This document shows positions 28,125 through 36,160 of a stretch of 64,000 nt of DNA, piece after piece. Source of the stretch: Phenylobacterium koreense (lineage in GTDB: Bacteria; Pseudomonadota; Alphaproteobacteria; Caulobacterales; Caulobacteraceae). The notes beneath the pieces are model-generated. The model worked only from the letters and a program-made list of their open reading frames with translations. It was not told the origin of the DNA and searched no databases. Each line of letters begins with the position of its first letter. Position 1 is the first letter of the stretch. A program made the position numbers and the translations under genes. The stretch spans positions 21,310-85,309 of the forward strand of contig NZ_JBEPLU010000005.1 in NCBI RefSeq assembly GCF_040545335.1, given 5' to 3'.

Positions 28125-28814
28125 CTAGGCGGCCGTCTTCCACATGGGTTCCAGCCCCACATGCGGCGGGCAAGGCGCCACGGCTTCGAGCGGCAGGCCG
28201 GCCAGTTCGTTGGCATAGCCGTGGTTGACATCCCGGTGGTGAGCCTCATCGGCGCGGACGACCAGCACGACGTCCCGCAGGGTGGCGGTCTCGGGCAGCC
28301 CCCAATAGCGCTTCGCGAGTTCCGGCGCCGGCACGTTCGGCGATCTGCCCTCGTCGATCTCAGCCAGGTAGTGCGTGTAGCTGATCACGGCCTCTTCTTC
28401 GAAGTAACCGACCACGCGGTGGGCAGTCTTCGAAGAAACGAGGTAGAGCATGAAGAAGAACAGATAGAAGACCCACTGCACGGCCACGATCACAAATCGC
28501 TCGAACAACGTGGGCTTTGCGACCTCGATGAAGGTCATCAAATGCATCCGTTCGTTCTCGGCTTCGTCCATCAGGGTCTTGATCCACCCGCGGTCGTCGC
28601 ACATGCGACGAAGGCACTTCAGGTGATTGATGGTGGCGCCGACCATCCCCGGCACGGCGGCGACGGTTTCAAGGACGACTGCTCTGTGCCCGTACCGCTT
28701 GGCGAAGAACGTGTCGGCGCAAAAGCGCAGGAGCTTGGTGAAGCCCAACGCGACACGGTCGGAAAAGCCGGCGGGCTGGTGATGAAGCGGATTTACGGAT
28801 GGGGCGTCAGCCAT
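28125..28814 (-). CDS. aox: Alternative oxidase (diiron ubiquinol oxidase, AOX)
   Basis: 229 residues, unmistakably AOX. The diiron ligands are all present: E49 in [13 protein letters not shown]88/H91 in NERMHLM, one of E139-E141 in GYFEEEAV, and E190/H193 in [12 protein letters not shown]. Two interfacial hydrophobic helices ([11 protein letters not shown] and [17 protein letters not shown]) anchor it to the inner membrane. AOX oxidises ubiquinol and reduces O2 to water without pumping protons, and is insensitive to cyanide and NO. The N-terminus lacks a mitochondrial-style presequence. It is transcribed towards fadE. An inverted repeat overlaps the leader. Confidence 0.97.
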   Translation of the reverse strand: MADAPSVNPLHHQPAGFSDRVALGFTKLLRFCADTFFAKRYGHRAVVLETVAAVPGMVGATINHLKCLRRMCDDRGWIKTLMDEAENERMHLMTFIEVAKPTLFERFVIVAVQWVFYLFFFMLYLVSSKTAHRVVGYFEEEAVISYTHYLAEIDEGRSPNVPAPELAKRYWGLPETATLRDVVLVVRADEAHHRDVNHGYANELAGLPLEAVAPCPPHVGLEPMWKTAA

Positions 28815-28819
28815 AGAAG

Positions 28820-28836
28820 TTGATCCTTGCGATCAA
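28820..28836 (-). promoter_or_regulatory. Inverted repeat overlapping the AOX ribosome-binding region
   Basis: TTGATC at 28820-28825 and GATCAA at 28831-28836 form perfect 6-base arms around a 5-nt spacer. On the minus strand it includes the AAGGA that would serve as Shine-Dalgarno for aox. A repressor site or a translational hairpin is possible. It resembles an FNR box but the spacing is wrong. Confidence 0.4.
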
Positions 28837-28978
28837 GGGCGGTCTCAGCCGCCGCGTTATGGCGATCGATTAACGCGCGGGCACGCGCGAGGACATTCGG
28901 GAACGCGCCTTAAGTGCTGGCCCGGAGCCGCCTCGCGGGACGAGAGAAGCCTCCCGAGATCAGTACGCAACACGCGAT

Positions 28979-29827
28979 TCAGCGAAAACGAATGGCTGAC
29001 ACACGCGCCCGGTAGAATGGGAAGTACTGGTCGGTTCCGAACCAGTTGCCACCGTCGACGGCCCAAGCGACGCGGTAGCCGTCGACCTCACGCACTTCGC
29101 CGATCGTTCCGCCGAAAGGCTGAAGTCGCCATTGTCGCTCGGGGTTCTCGCGGCTCCAGCGCTGGATCAGGACGGCCAGCGGGCGACCATCCGGAGCGAC
29201 GGTGAGGTCGATCACGTGTTCTCGCCCCGGGAGCGTCACCACGGCGCGCGCGGTGACCGCATCGACCGGGAACCATTTGACCTGGGCCGAAGGCAGCATG
29301 GTCGCCGGCGCCCAAAACACTGACTCCGCGAGCGCCCGGCCTTCTGCTGACCGGGCGAAGTCTGTGGAACCTCCCGCCCGCACGATAGGGATCAGTCCAT
29401 AGAGCCAGAACCGGGTCCAGGCTCGGCCGCGAGCATAGCCGTCAGACCCCGAAAGCCACATGCGCGGTGTCCCGGCCCTCAGGCGCCAAACGAACCCGGC
29501 TGGCCCGGCGATCACCTGATCGGCCTTCATGGGTAGGTAGTTCGGCTTCTCCTTAACACCCAAACTGATCTCGCCGCCCATCTCGATCTCGGCGACGGTG
29601 CGAAGCCGGGCGCCGGGTTGAATGGCGAAAAGAAAGTAGCGCCGGGCCGGGTCCGGCAGGTCCTGGACGGAGGCCGGATCGAAGTGGCCGCTCGAAATAG
29701 CCCCTGCCGCGCGGAGGTCGGCTTGCGCCCGTCCCTCGGCGCGCCGGTCGCTGAGGCGCAGTAGCTGGAGAGCCAGAAGGGCGGCGACCGGCAGAGCAGC
29801 AATCGTCAAGACTACGAGCATGGGCAT
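28979..29827 (-). CDS. Conserved protein of unknown function with one N-terminal membrane helix
   Basis: 282 residues. Residues 1-24 form one hydrophobic helix, then a soluble, presumably periplasmic domain with PDPARRYFLFAIQPGARL, YARGRAWTRFWLYGLIPIVRAGG and a C-terminal RVAWAVDGGNWFGTDQYFPFYRA. The pattern resembles the DUF6544/DUF6920 family, whose function is unknown. It is on the same strand as aox, 164 nt upstream. I see no catalytic motif. Confidence 0.65.
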   Translation of the reverse strand: MPMLVVLTIAALPVAALLALQLLRLSDRRAEGRAQADLRAAGAISSGHFDPASVQDLPDPARRYFLFAIQPGARLRTVAEIEMGGEISLGVKEKPNYLPMKADQVIAGPAGFVWRLRAGTPRMWLSGSDGYARGRAWTRFWLYGLIPIVRAGGSTDFARSAEGRALAESVFWAPATMLPSAQVKWFPVDAVTARAVVTLPGREHVIDLTVAPDGRPLAVLIQRWSRENPERQWRLQPFGGTIGEVREVDGYRVAWAVDGGNWFGTDQYFPFYRARVSAIRFR

Positions 29828-29997
29828 CCAGGAGTTCGACGGGTTGCCATAGGCGAGGGTGTCGCCAGCGTCGTCGAGCAGATTATCGACAGCAAGGCCA
29901 AGACTGACCCGCTCCGACAGCAGTCTCAGGCCGCCCCGCGCCGAGTTGGCCGTAGCGCGGAGCGGGCGCGCCTTCGGCTACTGAACGGGCTCGCGCT

Positions 29998-31320
29998 TTA
30001 CTGCCGAGGATCGAAGACCGCGAGGAAGCCGCTCGACTTCCCCGGAACAGGAGAGACCAGCTCCAATCGTCCTTTCGACGCCCGCGCGATGCTGTCAGCA
30101 ATGGCGAGGCCAAGACCCGAGCCCGGGCCGACGGCCTTGGCCCGTTCAAAGCGCTGTTTCAGTCTGCGCAACTGGTCCGCGGGGATGACCGGCCCCTCGT
30201 TGGAGACGCTGAGCCTCCCCGAAACGGAAAGCACGATCTCGATCGGCGTCTCTGCGGGGGAATGGTTCAGCGCGTTCTCGATCAGGTTACGCGCCACAAT
30301 ACCGAAGGCGTCGGGGTCCATGTGCGAGAGCGCCTGGTCGGGCATGTCGACATGCAGACGCCCGCCAGCGCCCTCACGGCGGAAGTCGTCCAAGGTCAGC
30401 GACAGGACGGGAGTCAGATCGCGTTCGATCTCGCTCAAGACTCCCGCCCCCTCCGCGCGAACTAGTTCGAGAAGCTTCTCGGCCAGCCGCGCCAGCCGCT
30501 TGAGTTCGGCCTCCAGGGCTTGCGCCCGCTGTCGCTGAGGTCCCTGCTCCAGTTCCCGGGCGAGCCGCTGGGCCTGGGCCAGCGCGGCGGCGATCGGTGT
30601 CCTGAGCTCATGTGCCGCCGAGGACGTGAACGCCCGTTCGGCGTCCAGTGCGCGCGACATCCGCTGCATCAGCCGATTGACGGATTCGCCCAGCGGCTTG
30701 AACTCGACCTGCAAGCCGTCAGTAGCGACCGGCGCCAGGTCGGTCTCATCACGATGGCGGATCGCCTCGGACAGTTGGGTCATAGGCCTCAAGCGAGCGC
30801 GGGTCAGCCACCACACCCAAAGCACGCTGAGCGGCAGCAGCCCGGCCATCGGCCAGGCCAGCGCCCGCAGCGTATGGACCAGCGTCTCGCGGCGGTGATC
30901 GAGGGGCTCCGCCACCACGATCCGATAGGAGCCGGAGACCGCCGCCGTCCCATAGAGCCGGTAGCCGTGCCGGTTCCAGAACCCCAGGCGCGGCCCGTCG
31001 GAGAAAAGCTTGCGATGTGCATCGTGGGAAAAGAGCAGGACGTGGTCCGAGCCATCATAGACGGCGTAGGTCAGATACTCGTCCTCGGCGTCGAGCGGGG
31101 AAACCTGACGCGCCAGGGGCTCGTCGACCGAGTTGGTGAGTTCCACGACGGCGATCGACAGGATGCGTTCGGCGACCTCCTGCAGGGCGCTGTCCGAGAC
31201 CTTGTTCAGTTCATGCCGCAACACTCCACCCGCCAACAGGAGGGCCGCAAGCCACAGCACCGCCACGCCGAACGCCACGCCCAGGGACAGGTCGCGGCGC
31301 AGGCTACGCGGCCGGCTCAC
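29998..31320 (-). CDS. Sensor histidine kinase, QseC-like
   Basis: 440 residues from a GTG at 31320 that overlaps the response-regulator stop (GTGA). Two membrane helices (near residues 15-35 and 160-180) flank a periplasmic sensor domain, followed by HAMP, the HisKA box (SSAAHELRTPIAAALAQAQRLA, phospho-His) and the HATPase motifs (NLIENALNHSP; GSGLGLAIADSIARA). The pair with the OmpR-type regulator is divergent from the PepSY/ApbE operon, which is the obvious target. Confidence 0.93.
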   Translation of the reverse strand: MSRPRSLRRDLSLGVAFGVAVLWLAALLLAGGVLRHELNKVSDSALQEVAERILSIAVVELTNSVDEPLARQVSPLDAEDEYLTYAVYDGSDHVLLFSHDAHRKLFSDGPRLGFWNRHGYRLYGTAAVSGSYRIVVAEPLDHRRETLVHTLRALAWPMAGLLPLSVLWVWWLTRARLRPMTQLSEAIRHRDETDLAPVATDGLQVEFKPLGESVNRLMQRMSRALDAERAFTSSAAHELRTPIAAALAQAQRLARELEQGPQRQRAQALEAELKRLARLAEKLLELVRAEGAGVLSEIERDLTPVLSLTLDDFRREGAGGRLHVDMPDQALSHMDPDAFGIVARNLIENALNHSPAETPIEIVLSVSGRLSVSNEGPVIPADQLRRLKQRFERAKAVGPGSGLGLAIADSIARASKGRLELVSPVPGKSSGFLAVFDPRQ

Positions 31321-31988
31321 GCCGCCGCTCCCGGGTGGCCCAGGCGATAGCCCAGGCCACGCAGCGTCTCGACGGCGCCCCGGCCGAGCTTCTTGCGCAG
31401 GCGACTGACATAGACCTCGATGGTGTTGCTCTCGACCTCGCTGTCGAGGGCGTAGAGTCGTTCTTCGAGCTGCGGCTTGGTGAGGATCGAGCCGGGGCGC
31501 TGCAGCAGGGCCTCGAAGATCGCCCATTCCCGCTGCGACAGGTCGATCCGTCCGTCCGGCCCGAAGATGCTCCGGGACGCCAGGTCGATCTCCAGCGATC
31601 CAAGCTGGATCAGCGGATTTGGATTGCCGGCATAGCGGCGCGCAACCGCTCCGATCCGCGCGGAAAGCTCATCCAGATCGAAGGGTTTGACCAAATAGTC
31701 GTCAGCGCCGGCGTTGAGCCCCTCGATCCGCTCGGTGATGCGATCGCGGGCTGTGAGGATGATGACCGGCGTGACCGACCCGTGCGCGCGCAGACCGCGC
31801 AATAGGCCAAGTCCGCTCCCGTCCGGCAGCATCAGATCGAGCAGGACCAGATCATAGGCGACGCTGTCCAGGCAGGCGTGCGCATCCGCGAGCGTCATGA
31901 CCCGATCGACGCAGTGGCCCTCGGCCAGGATCTGGTCCTGGACAGCCATGCCCAGCCCGGGGTCGTCCTCCACCAATAGAATTCGCAT
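31317..31988 (-). CDS. OmpR-family response regulator, QseB-like
   Basis: 223 residues. Receiver domain with the acidic pocket VEDDPG, phospho-acceptor Asp in DLVLLDLMLPDGSG, and K in YLVKPFDLDEL. A C-terminal winged helix follows (SQREWAIFEALLQRPGSILTKPQLEERLYA; VYVSRLRKKLGRGAVETLRGLGYRL). It is divergent from the PepSY gene across 132 nt, and co-transcribed with the kinase. Likely autoregulates and controls the redox operon. Confidence 0.95.
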   Translation of the reverse strand: MRILLVEDDPGLGMAVQDQILAEGHCVDRVMTLADAHACLDSVAYDLVLLDLMLPDGSGLGLLRGLRAHGSVTPVIILTARDRITERIEGLNAGADDYLVKPFDLDELSARIGAVARRYAGNPNPLIQLGSLEIDLASRSIFGPDGRIDLSQREWAIFEALLQRPGSILTKPQLEERLYALDSEVESNTIEVYVSRLRKKLGRGAVETLRGLGYRLGHPGAAA

Positions 31989-32120
31989 GCCACTCTCCGC
32001 CGACGAATGGCCATGCTCTCACAAGCTGACGCTACGCTGAACGCGGATCGTCGGCTCATTCAGGCGCATGTCAGCCTCGCGGACCAGAAACGCACCGTCG
32101 CTCATGTGAAAGGAGCTGCG

Positions 32121-32510
32121 ATGCGCCGAGTTCTGATCCTGCTGGCGTTGGGCGCCGGCCTAGCCGCTGGAGGCGTCGCCCTGGCCGGCGATCATTGCGA
32201 CCGCCCGATGCGGGACTGGCGCCCGCGCGAGGCCGTCGAAGCGAGGGCCGGGAAACTGGGCGTCGAGGTTCACCGCATCCGCACCGATGACGGCTGTTAC
32301 AAAATCTATGGGCGCGCGGGCGATGGCCGGCGCGTCGAGATCGAGATGGACCCGGTCACCCTCAAAGTCCTGGAGACCGAGTACGGCGACCAGGAACGAC
32401 ACGAAGAGGGTCGCGGCCACCACGAAGGCCGGCGCGCGACGCCGCCGGCGCCATCACGGTCGGTTCCAACCAATCCGCTGATCGGTCCTGCGACCGCCGT
32501 CACGAAATAA
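32121..32510 (+). CDS. Small periplasmic PepSY-domain protein
   Basis: 129 residues from the ATG at 32121 with AAAGGAG 5 nt upstream. Signal peptide ends near VALAGD. A PepSY domain follows (REAVEARAGKLGVEVHRIRTDDGCYKIYGRAGDGRRVEIEMDPVTLKVLE) and a low-complexity tail rich in His, Arg and Glu (about residues 95-110) that could bind metal. It is the first gene of the operon divergent from the QseBC-like system. Confidence 0.85.
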   Translation: MRRVLILLALGAGLAAGGVALAGDHCDRPMRDWRPREAVEARAGKLGVEVHRIRTDDGCYKIYGRAGDGRRVEIEMDPVTLKVLETEYGDQERHEEGRGHHEGRRATPPAPSRSVPTNPLIGPATAVTK

Positions 32511-32523
32511 TCCGAGGCGTCAG

Positions 32524-33000
32524 ATGAAAAAGAAGACTGCTGCAACGACCGCCCTGTGCCTGACGCTGGCCATGCTGGCGACGCCGGCCTTGGCCCGCCC
32601 GGTGACGATCACCACGAAGATGAAGCCCTATGGCGGCGAGGCGGCCTATCTCGCGCTTTATCTCACCGACGCCCGCGGGGCTTACAAGGGCACCTTGTGG
32701 GTCGCCGGACGGAAGGCGAAATACTGGTCCCACCTCTCCAACTGGTATCGCGCCACCGGCGGCGCGCCGGCCGGCGTCGATGCGGTCACCGGCGCCAGCG
32801 TCGGGTCGGGGCGCACCCTGACCGTGACCGTCGCTCTCGCCGACGCCTTGATCGACGCAGGCTACCAGATCCGCGTGGATAGCGCCGTCGAGGACGGCGC
32901 GGACCGTCCGGTCGACGCGGCGGTCGCCCTCACCACCAGGGGAAAGCGGCTGCCCGTCGCCGGCAAGGGCTTCGTCCAGTCCCTGCAATACAACTTCTGA
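32524..33000 (+). CDS. DUF2271-family periplasmic protein, candidate flavinylated electron carrier
   Basis: 158 residues with a Sec signal (ends TPALA). The DUF2271 core includes YLALYLTDARGAYKGTLWV and AKYWSHLSNWYRA. At residues 86-92 is D-A-V-T-G-A-S, matching the ApbE flavinylation consensus D-x-x-[ST]-G-A-[ST]; Ser92 would be the FMN acceptor. An ApbE-type transferase is encoded two genes downstream, which supports the idea. If right, this protein carries covalently bound FMN in the periplasm and takes electrons from the PepSY reductase encoded next. Confidence 0.8.
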   Translation: MKKKTAATTALCLTLAMLATPALARPVTITTKMKPYGGEAAYLALYLTDARGAYKGTLWVAGRKAKYWSHLSNWYRATGGAPAGVDAVTGASVGSGRTLTVTVALADALIDAGYQIRVDSAVEDGADRPVDAAVALTTRGKRLPVAGKGFVQSLQYNF

Positions 33001-33007
33001 GCGTTTA

Positions 33008-35173
33008 ATGACCCGCAGGTTACATTCGATCGCCGGACTGGCCTTCGGGCTGGTCCTGGCGCTGCTGGCTGGAACGGGCGCCGTCCTGTCGCTCGATCCG
33101 GCCCTTGAAGGGGCGCAGGCCCGCCCCGGCGGCCGCACGGTCGCCGAGCTGGCCGCCAAGGTCGCCGCGACCCATCCTGGCGTCGAAAGACTGGAGCGCC
33201 GGGCCAACGGCGTCTTCATCGCCAGCTTTGCCGGCCCCCAGGGCTATGAGACCGTGCAGATCGACCCCGCGACCGGAGCCGACCTGGGCCCCTGGGAGGC
33301 GTCCGGAGCGATGCTCTGGGTTCGAGGATTGCATCGATCCCTGCTGCTCGATGACGCCGGCAAAGCGGTCACGGGCGCCAGTGCGACCGTCATGGCGGTT
33401 CTCGGCGTGACCGGCCTCCTGCTGCTGGCCGGCATGCTCGGCGGCTGGCGGCGGCTGGGACGGCGGGTGCGCAGCACGGGCGCGAACCGCTGGCACGCCG
33501 TCGTCGGGCGGGCGGCGCTGGCGGGCCTGACGGTCTCAGCCCTCACCGGCATGTGGATGTCGCTGGCGACCTTCGGGATCGTGAGCGACGGCCGCGCGGG
33601 CGCGCCGGCCTTCCCCGAAGCCGTCGCCGCGTCCGCACCCGCGCCGGTCCAGACCCTCGCGGCCTTGCGGCAGGTTCAAGCTGGCGACTTGCGACGGCTG
33701 ACATGGCCCATGGCTGGCGACCCGACCGACGTGTTCGGCCTCCAGACCGCGGACGGCTCGGGTTATGTGGATCAGGCGACCGGGGGGCGGCTCAACTGGC
33801 AGGCTGACTCGCCCGCGCGGGTGGCGTGGGAATGGGCCTATCGGCTGCACACCGGGCAAGGGTTGTGGTGGTTCGGCCTGTTGCTGGGCGTTTCCGCGCT
33901 AGCCGCGCCGATCCTGGCGGGCACGGGCGGATGGATCTGGTGGAAGCGGCGCGCCGCCCCCCCGCGCATCGCCGGCGCCGTGGCGATGGCGAACGCCGAC
34001 GTCGTCGTTCTCGTCGGCTCGGAAGGTGGCGCGACCTGGGGTTTCGCCGCGACGCTGGCCAAGGCCTTGGCCGCTGCGGGACGCAAGGTCCATCTCGGCG
34101 CGATGAACGACGCAGGCGCAATGCCGAAGGCGAAGGCGCTGATCCTGCTGACCGCCACCTATGGCGATGGCGCGGCGCCCGCGTCAGCGTCGCGGTTCCT
34201 CGCCCGCATGGAGCGGATGGACAAGATCCCGGTCGCGGTCCTGGGTTTCGGCGACCGCAGCTTTCCCGCCTATTGCGGCTTCGCCGAGACGGTTTCGGCG
34301 GAGTTGGCGGACGGCGGCTGGCCCGAGCATTTGCCATTGACGCGTATCGACCGTCAGTCCGTTCGCGACTTCACACTTTGGGGTGAGGCCCTGGGCCGCG
34401 TCCTTGGCGTTCCGCTGCAACTGCATCACCGCACCGCCACGCCCGCTTCCGTGTCGCTGCGGCTTGTCGAACGGCGGGCGTTTGGCTGTGCAGTCGGGAC
34501 GCCTTCGGCCGTCCTTCGCTTCGAGGCCGCCCAAGGCGCCGGCCTGCCGCGTTTCGAGGCCGGCGACCTTCTGGGTGTGATGGCGCCCGGAACCGATGCG
34601 CCGCGCTTCTACTCGCTGGCCTCCGGCCGCCGGGACGGCTTCATCGAGATCGCCGTGCGCCGGATGCCGGACGGCCTGTGCTCAGGCTATCTGCACCGGC
34701 TGGAGCCGGGAGACGAGATCCGCGCCTTCGTCCGGCCGAACCCCGGATTCCGCGCAGCGAAGGGACGCGCGCCCGTCATCCTCGTCACGGCTGGCTGCGG
34801 GATCGGCCCGGCGATCGGCCTGTTGCGCCATATGCGGCCAGGCCGGTGCACGGCTCTCTATTACGGCGTCCGCGACCCGCAATCGGATTTCCTCTACCAA
34901 CAGGAGACCGCGGCCATGCTGGCCGACGGCCGGCTTTCGCGCCGCGTCATGGCCTTTTCCCGCTTCGGTGATCGCGCGCGTGTCCAGGACCGCCTCGGCG
35001 AGAACGCCGAGGAACTGGCGGACCAGATCCGGGACGGCGGACAGGTGCTGATCTGCGGCAGCGTCGCGATGGCGCGCGGCGTCGCCGAAAGGTTCGAGGA
35101 GATCCTTCGCCCCACCGGGCTGACGGTCGCCATGCTGAAGGCCGAAGGGAGGTATCTTGAAGATGTCTACTGA
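33008..35173 (+). CDS. PepSY-TM / flavodoxin / ferredoxin-reductase fusion (transmembrane NADPH-flavin reductase)
   Basis: 721 residues. The N-terminal PepSY_TM part has four membrane helices (near 8-28, 125-145, 165-190, 285-312) with histidines placed as heme ligands in this superfamily: H109 (GLHRSL), H163 (RWHAVVGR) and H281 (RLHTGQG). From about residue 331 a flavodoxin-like domain (VVVLVGSEGGATWGFAATLAKALA) follows. A ferredoxin-NADP reductase domain comes next: PRFYSLASG, GYLHRLEPGDEIRAF, AGCGIGPAIGLLRHM, and a C-terminal aromatic (VY). It probably moves electrons from cytosolic NADPH to periplasmic acceptors. It overlaps apbE. Confidence 0.88.
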   Translation: MTRRLHSIAGLAFGLVLALLAGTGAVLSLDPALEGAQARPGGRTVAELAAKVAATHPGVERLERRANGVFIASFAGPQGYETVQIDPATGADLGPWEASGAMLWVRGLHRSLLLDDAGKAVTGASATVMAVLGVTGLLLLAGMLGGWRRLGRRVRSTGANRWHAVVGRAALAGLTVSALTGMWMSLATFGIVSDGRAGAPAFPEAVAASAPAPVQTLAALRQVQAGDLRRLTWPMAGDPTDVFGLQTADGSGYVDQATGGRLNWQADSPARVAWEWAYRLHTGQGLWWFGLLLGVSALAAPILAGTGGWIWWKRRAAPPRIAGAVAMANADVVVLVGSEGGATWGFAATLAKALAAAGRKVHLGAMNDAGAMPKAKALILLTATYGDGAAPASASRFLARMERMDKIPVAVLGFGDRSFPAYCGFAETVSAELADGGWPEHLPLTRIDRQSVRDFTLWGEALGRVLGVPLQLHHRTATPASVSLRLVERRAFGCAVGTPSAVLRFEAAQGAGLPRFEAGDLLGVMAPGTDAPRFYSLASGRRDGFIEIAVRRMPDGLCSGYLHRLEPGDEIRAFVRPNPGFRAAKGRAPVILVTAGCGIGPAIGLLRHMRPGRCTALYYGVRDPQSDFLYQQETAAMLADGRLSRRVMAFSRFGDRARVQDRLGENAEELADQIRDGGQVLICGSVAMARGVAERFEEILRPTGLTVAMLKAEGRYLEDVY

Positions 35174-36080
35174 CATCCTGGTCACGCTCAACGGCCCGAC
35201 AATGGGCACGCGTTGGTCGGCTCGCCTGGCGTCGCGCCACGCCTCGCCGGACCTGACCGCCGCCCTCCAGAACGCCGTGGATCTCGTGGATCGCCAGATG
35301 AGCACCTGGCGCGCCGACAGCGATCTGATGCGCCTCAACAGGGCGGTCCAGGGCGGATGGGTCGATGTCGGCGCCGAGTTGATGGAGGTGCTGAATGTCT
35401 CGGCCGAAGTCACGGCCGCCTCGGACGGAGCCTTCGACATCGGTGTCGGCGAAGCGGTCAGCGCCTGGGGTTTCGGCGCAGCTCAGGGCCAGGCGGACGA
35501 AACCGCGATCCGGGCCGCTATGGGCCGGCGATTGCGGGCGCAAGTCGAATGCCGTCCCGGGGCGGGCCGCGCCCGGCGCTTGAACGACCGGCGCCTTGAC
35601 CTGTCGGGCGTCGCCAAGGGGTTCGCCGTCGACCAAATGGCCAAGGTGTTGCGCGGGCGGCAGATCCCCGACTTTCTCGCGAGCCTCGACGGCGAGATCA
35701 TCGCCCATGGCCGACGTCCCGACGGCCGGCCGTGGGCTGTGGCGCTGGAAGAACCCGATCCTGCGCGCCGCGCCGCGCGCGGGGTGATTGAGGTCACGGA
35801 CTGCGCCTTGGCGACCAGCGGCGACTACCGCCATCGTATTCAACTGGGCGCGGCCTGGCTGTCGCACACGATGGACCCGCGGTCCGGCGCCCCGGTCCGC
35901 AACCGCGCCGCCAGCGTTACAGTCCTCGCCGCGGACTGCGCCAGGGCCGACGCGTGGGCGACTGCGCTGATGGTTCTTGGGGAGACCGACGGTCCGGCTC
36001 TCGCGCGCGCCAAGGGGATCGAAGCGATCTTCCTGATCCGTGAGGAGGTGGGGTTCAGGGAGGAGGCGACATTACGTTAG
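35163..36080 (+). CDS. apbE: FAD:protein FMN transferase
   Basis: 305 residues from the ATG at 35163, 10 nt after GGGAGG; a TTG at 35157 would be closer. It overlaps the reductase gene. ApbE motifs are seen: LNGPTMGTRWSARL, VDRQMSTWRADSDLMRLN, LDLSGVAKGFAVDQMAKVL, ATSGDYRHRI with HTMDPRSGAPV, and ADAWATALMVLG. It transfers FMN from FAD to a Ser/Thr of a target protein. No signal peptide or lipobox is visible, unlike the usual periplasmic ApbE. Its likely substrate is the DUF2271 protein of the same operon. Confidence 0.94.
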   Translation: MSTDILVTLNGPTMGTRWSARLASRHASPDLTAALQNAVDLVDRQMSTWRADSDLMRLNRAVQGGWVDVGAELMEVLNVSAEVTAASDGAFDIGVGEAVSAWGFGAAQGQADETAIRAAMGRRLRAQVECRPGAGRARRLNDRRLDLSGVAKGFAVDQMAKVLRGRQIPDFLASLDGEIIAHGRRPDGRPWAVALEEPDPARRAARGVIEVTDCALATSGDYRHRIQLGAAWLSHTMDPRSGAPVRNRAASVTVLAADCARADAWATALMVLGETDGPALARAKGIEAIFLIREEVGFREEATLR

Positions 36081-36105
36081 AGGTCCGTCCGGAGCTCAAA
36101 AAGCA

Positions 36106-36137
36106 AAGGCCACGCAGCGCGGTGGCTGCGTGGCCTT
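36106..36137 (-). terminator. Strong hairpin terminator between convergent apbE and PEP-CTERM genes
   Basis: Perfect 13-bp arms at 36106-36118 and 36125-36137 with a 6-nt loop. On the minus strand it is followed by a T-rich run (TTTGCTTTTTG), so it is a canonical terminator for the PEP-CTERM gene and may also stop transcription from apbE. Confidence 0.9.
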
Positions 36138-36160
36138 CAATCGTCAGGCCTTCGTCGGCT

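Noticed and set aside
28820..28836. FNR/FixK box upstream of aox
   Set aside because: The arms look similar (TTGAT/ATCAA) but are 7 nt apart instead of 4, so it does not fit FNR; kept only as an inverted repeat.
33350..33385. Second ApbE flavinylation site (VTGAS, residues 121-125) in the PepSY fusion reductase
   Set aside because: The required aspartate is not at the right place and the residues lie at the edge of a membrane helix; probably chance.
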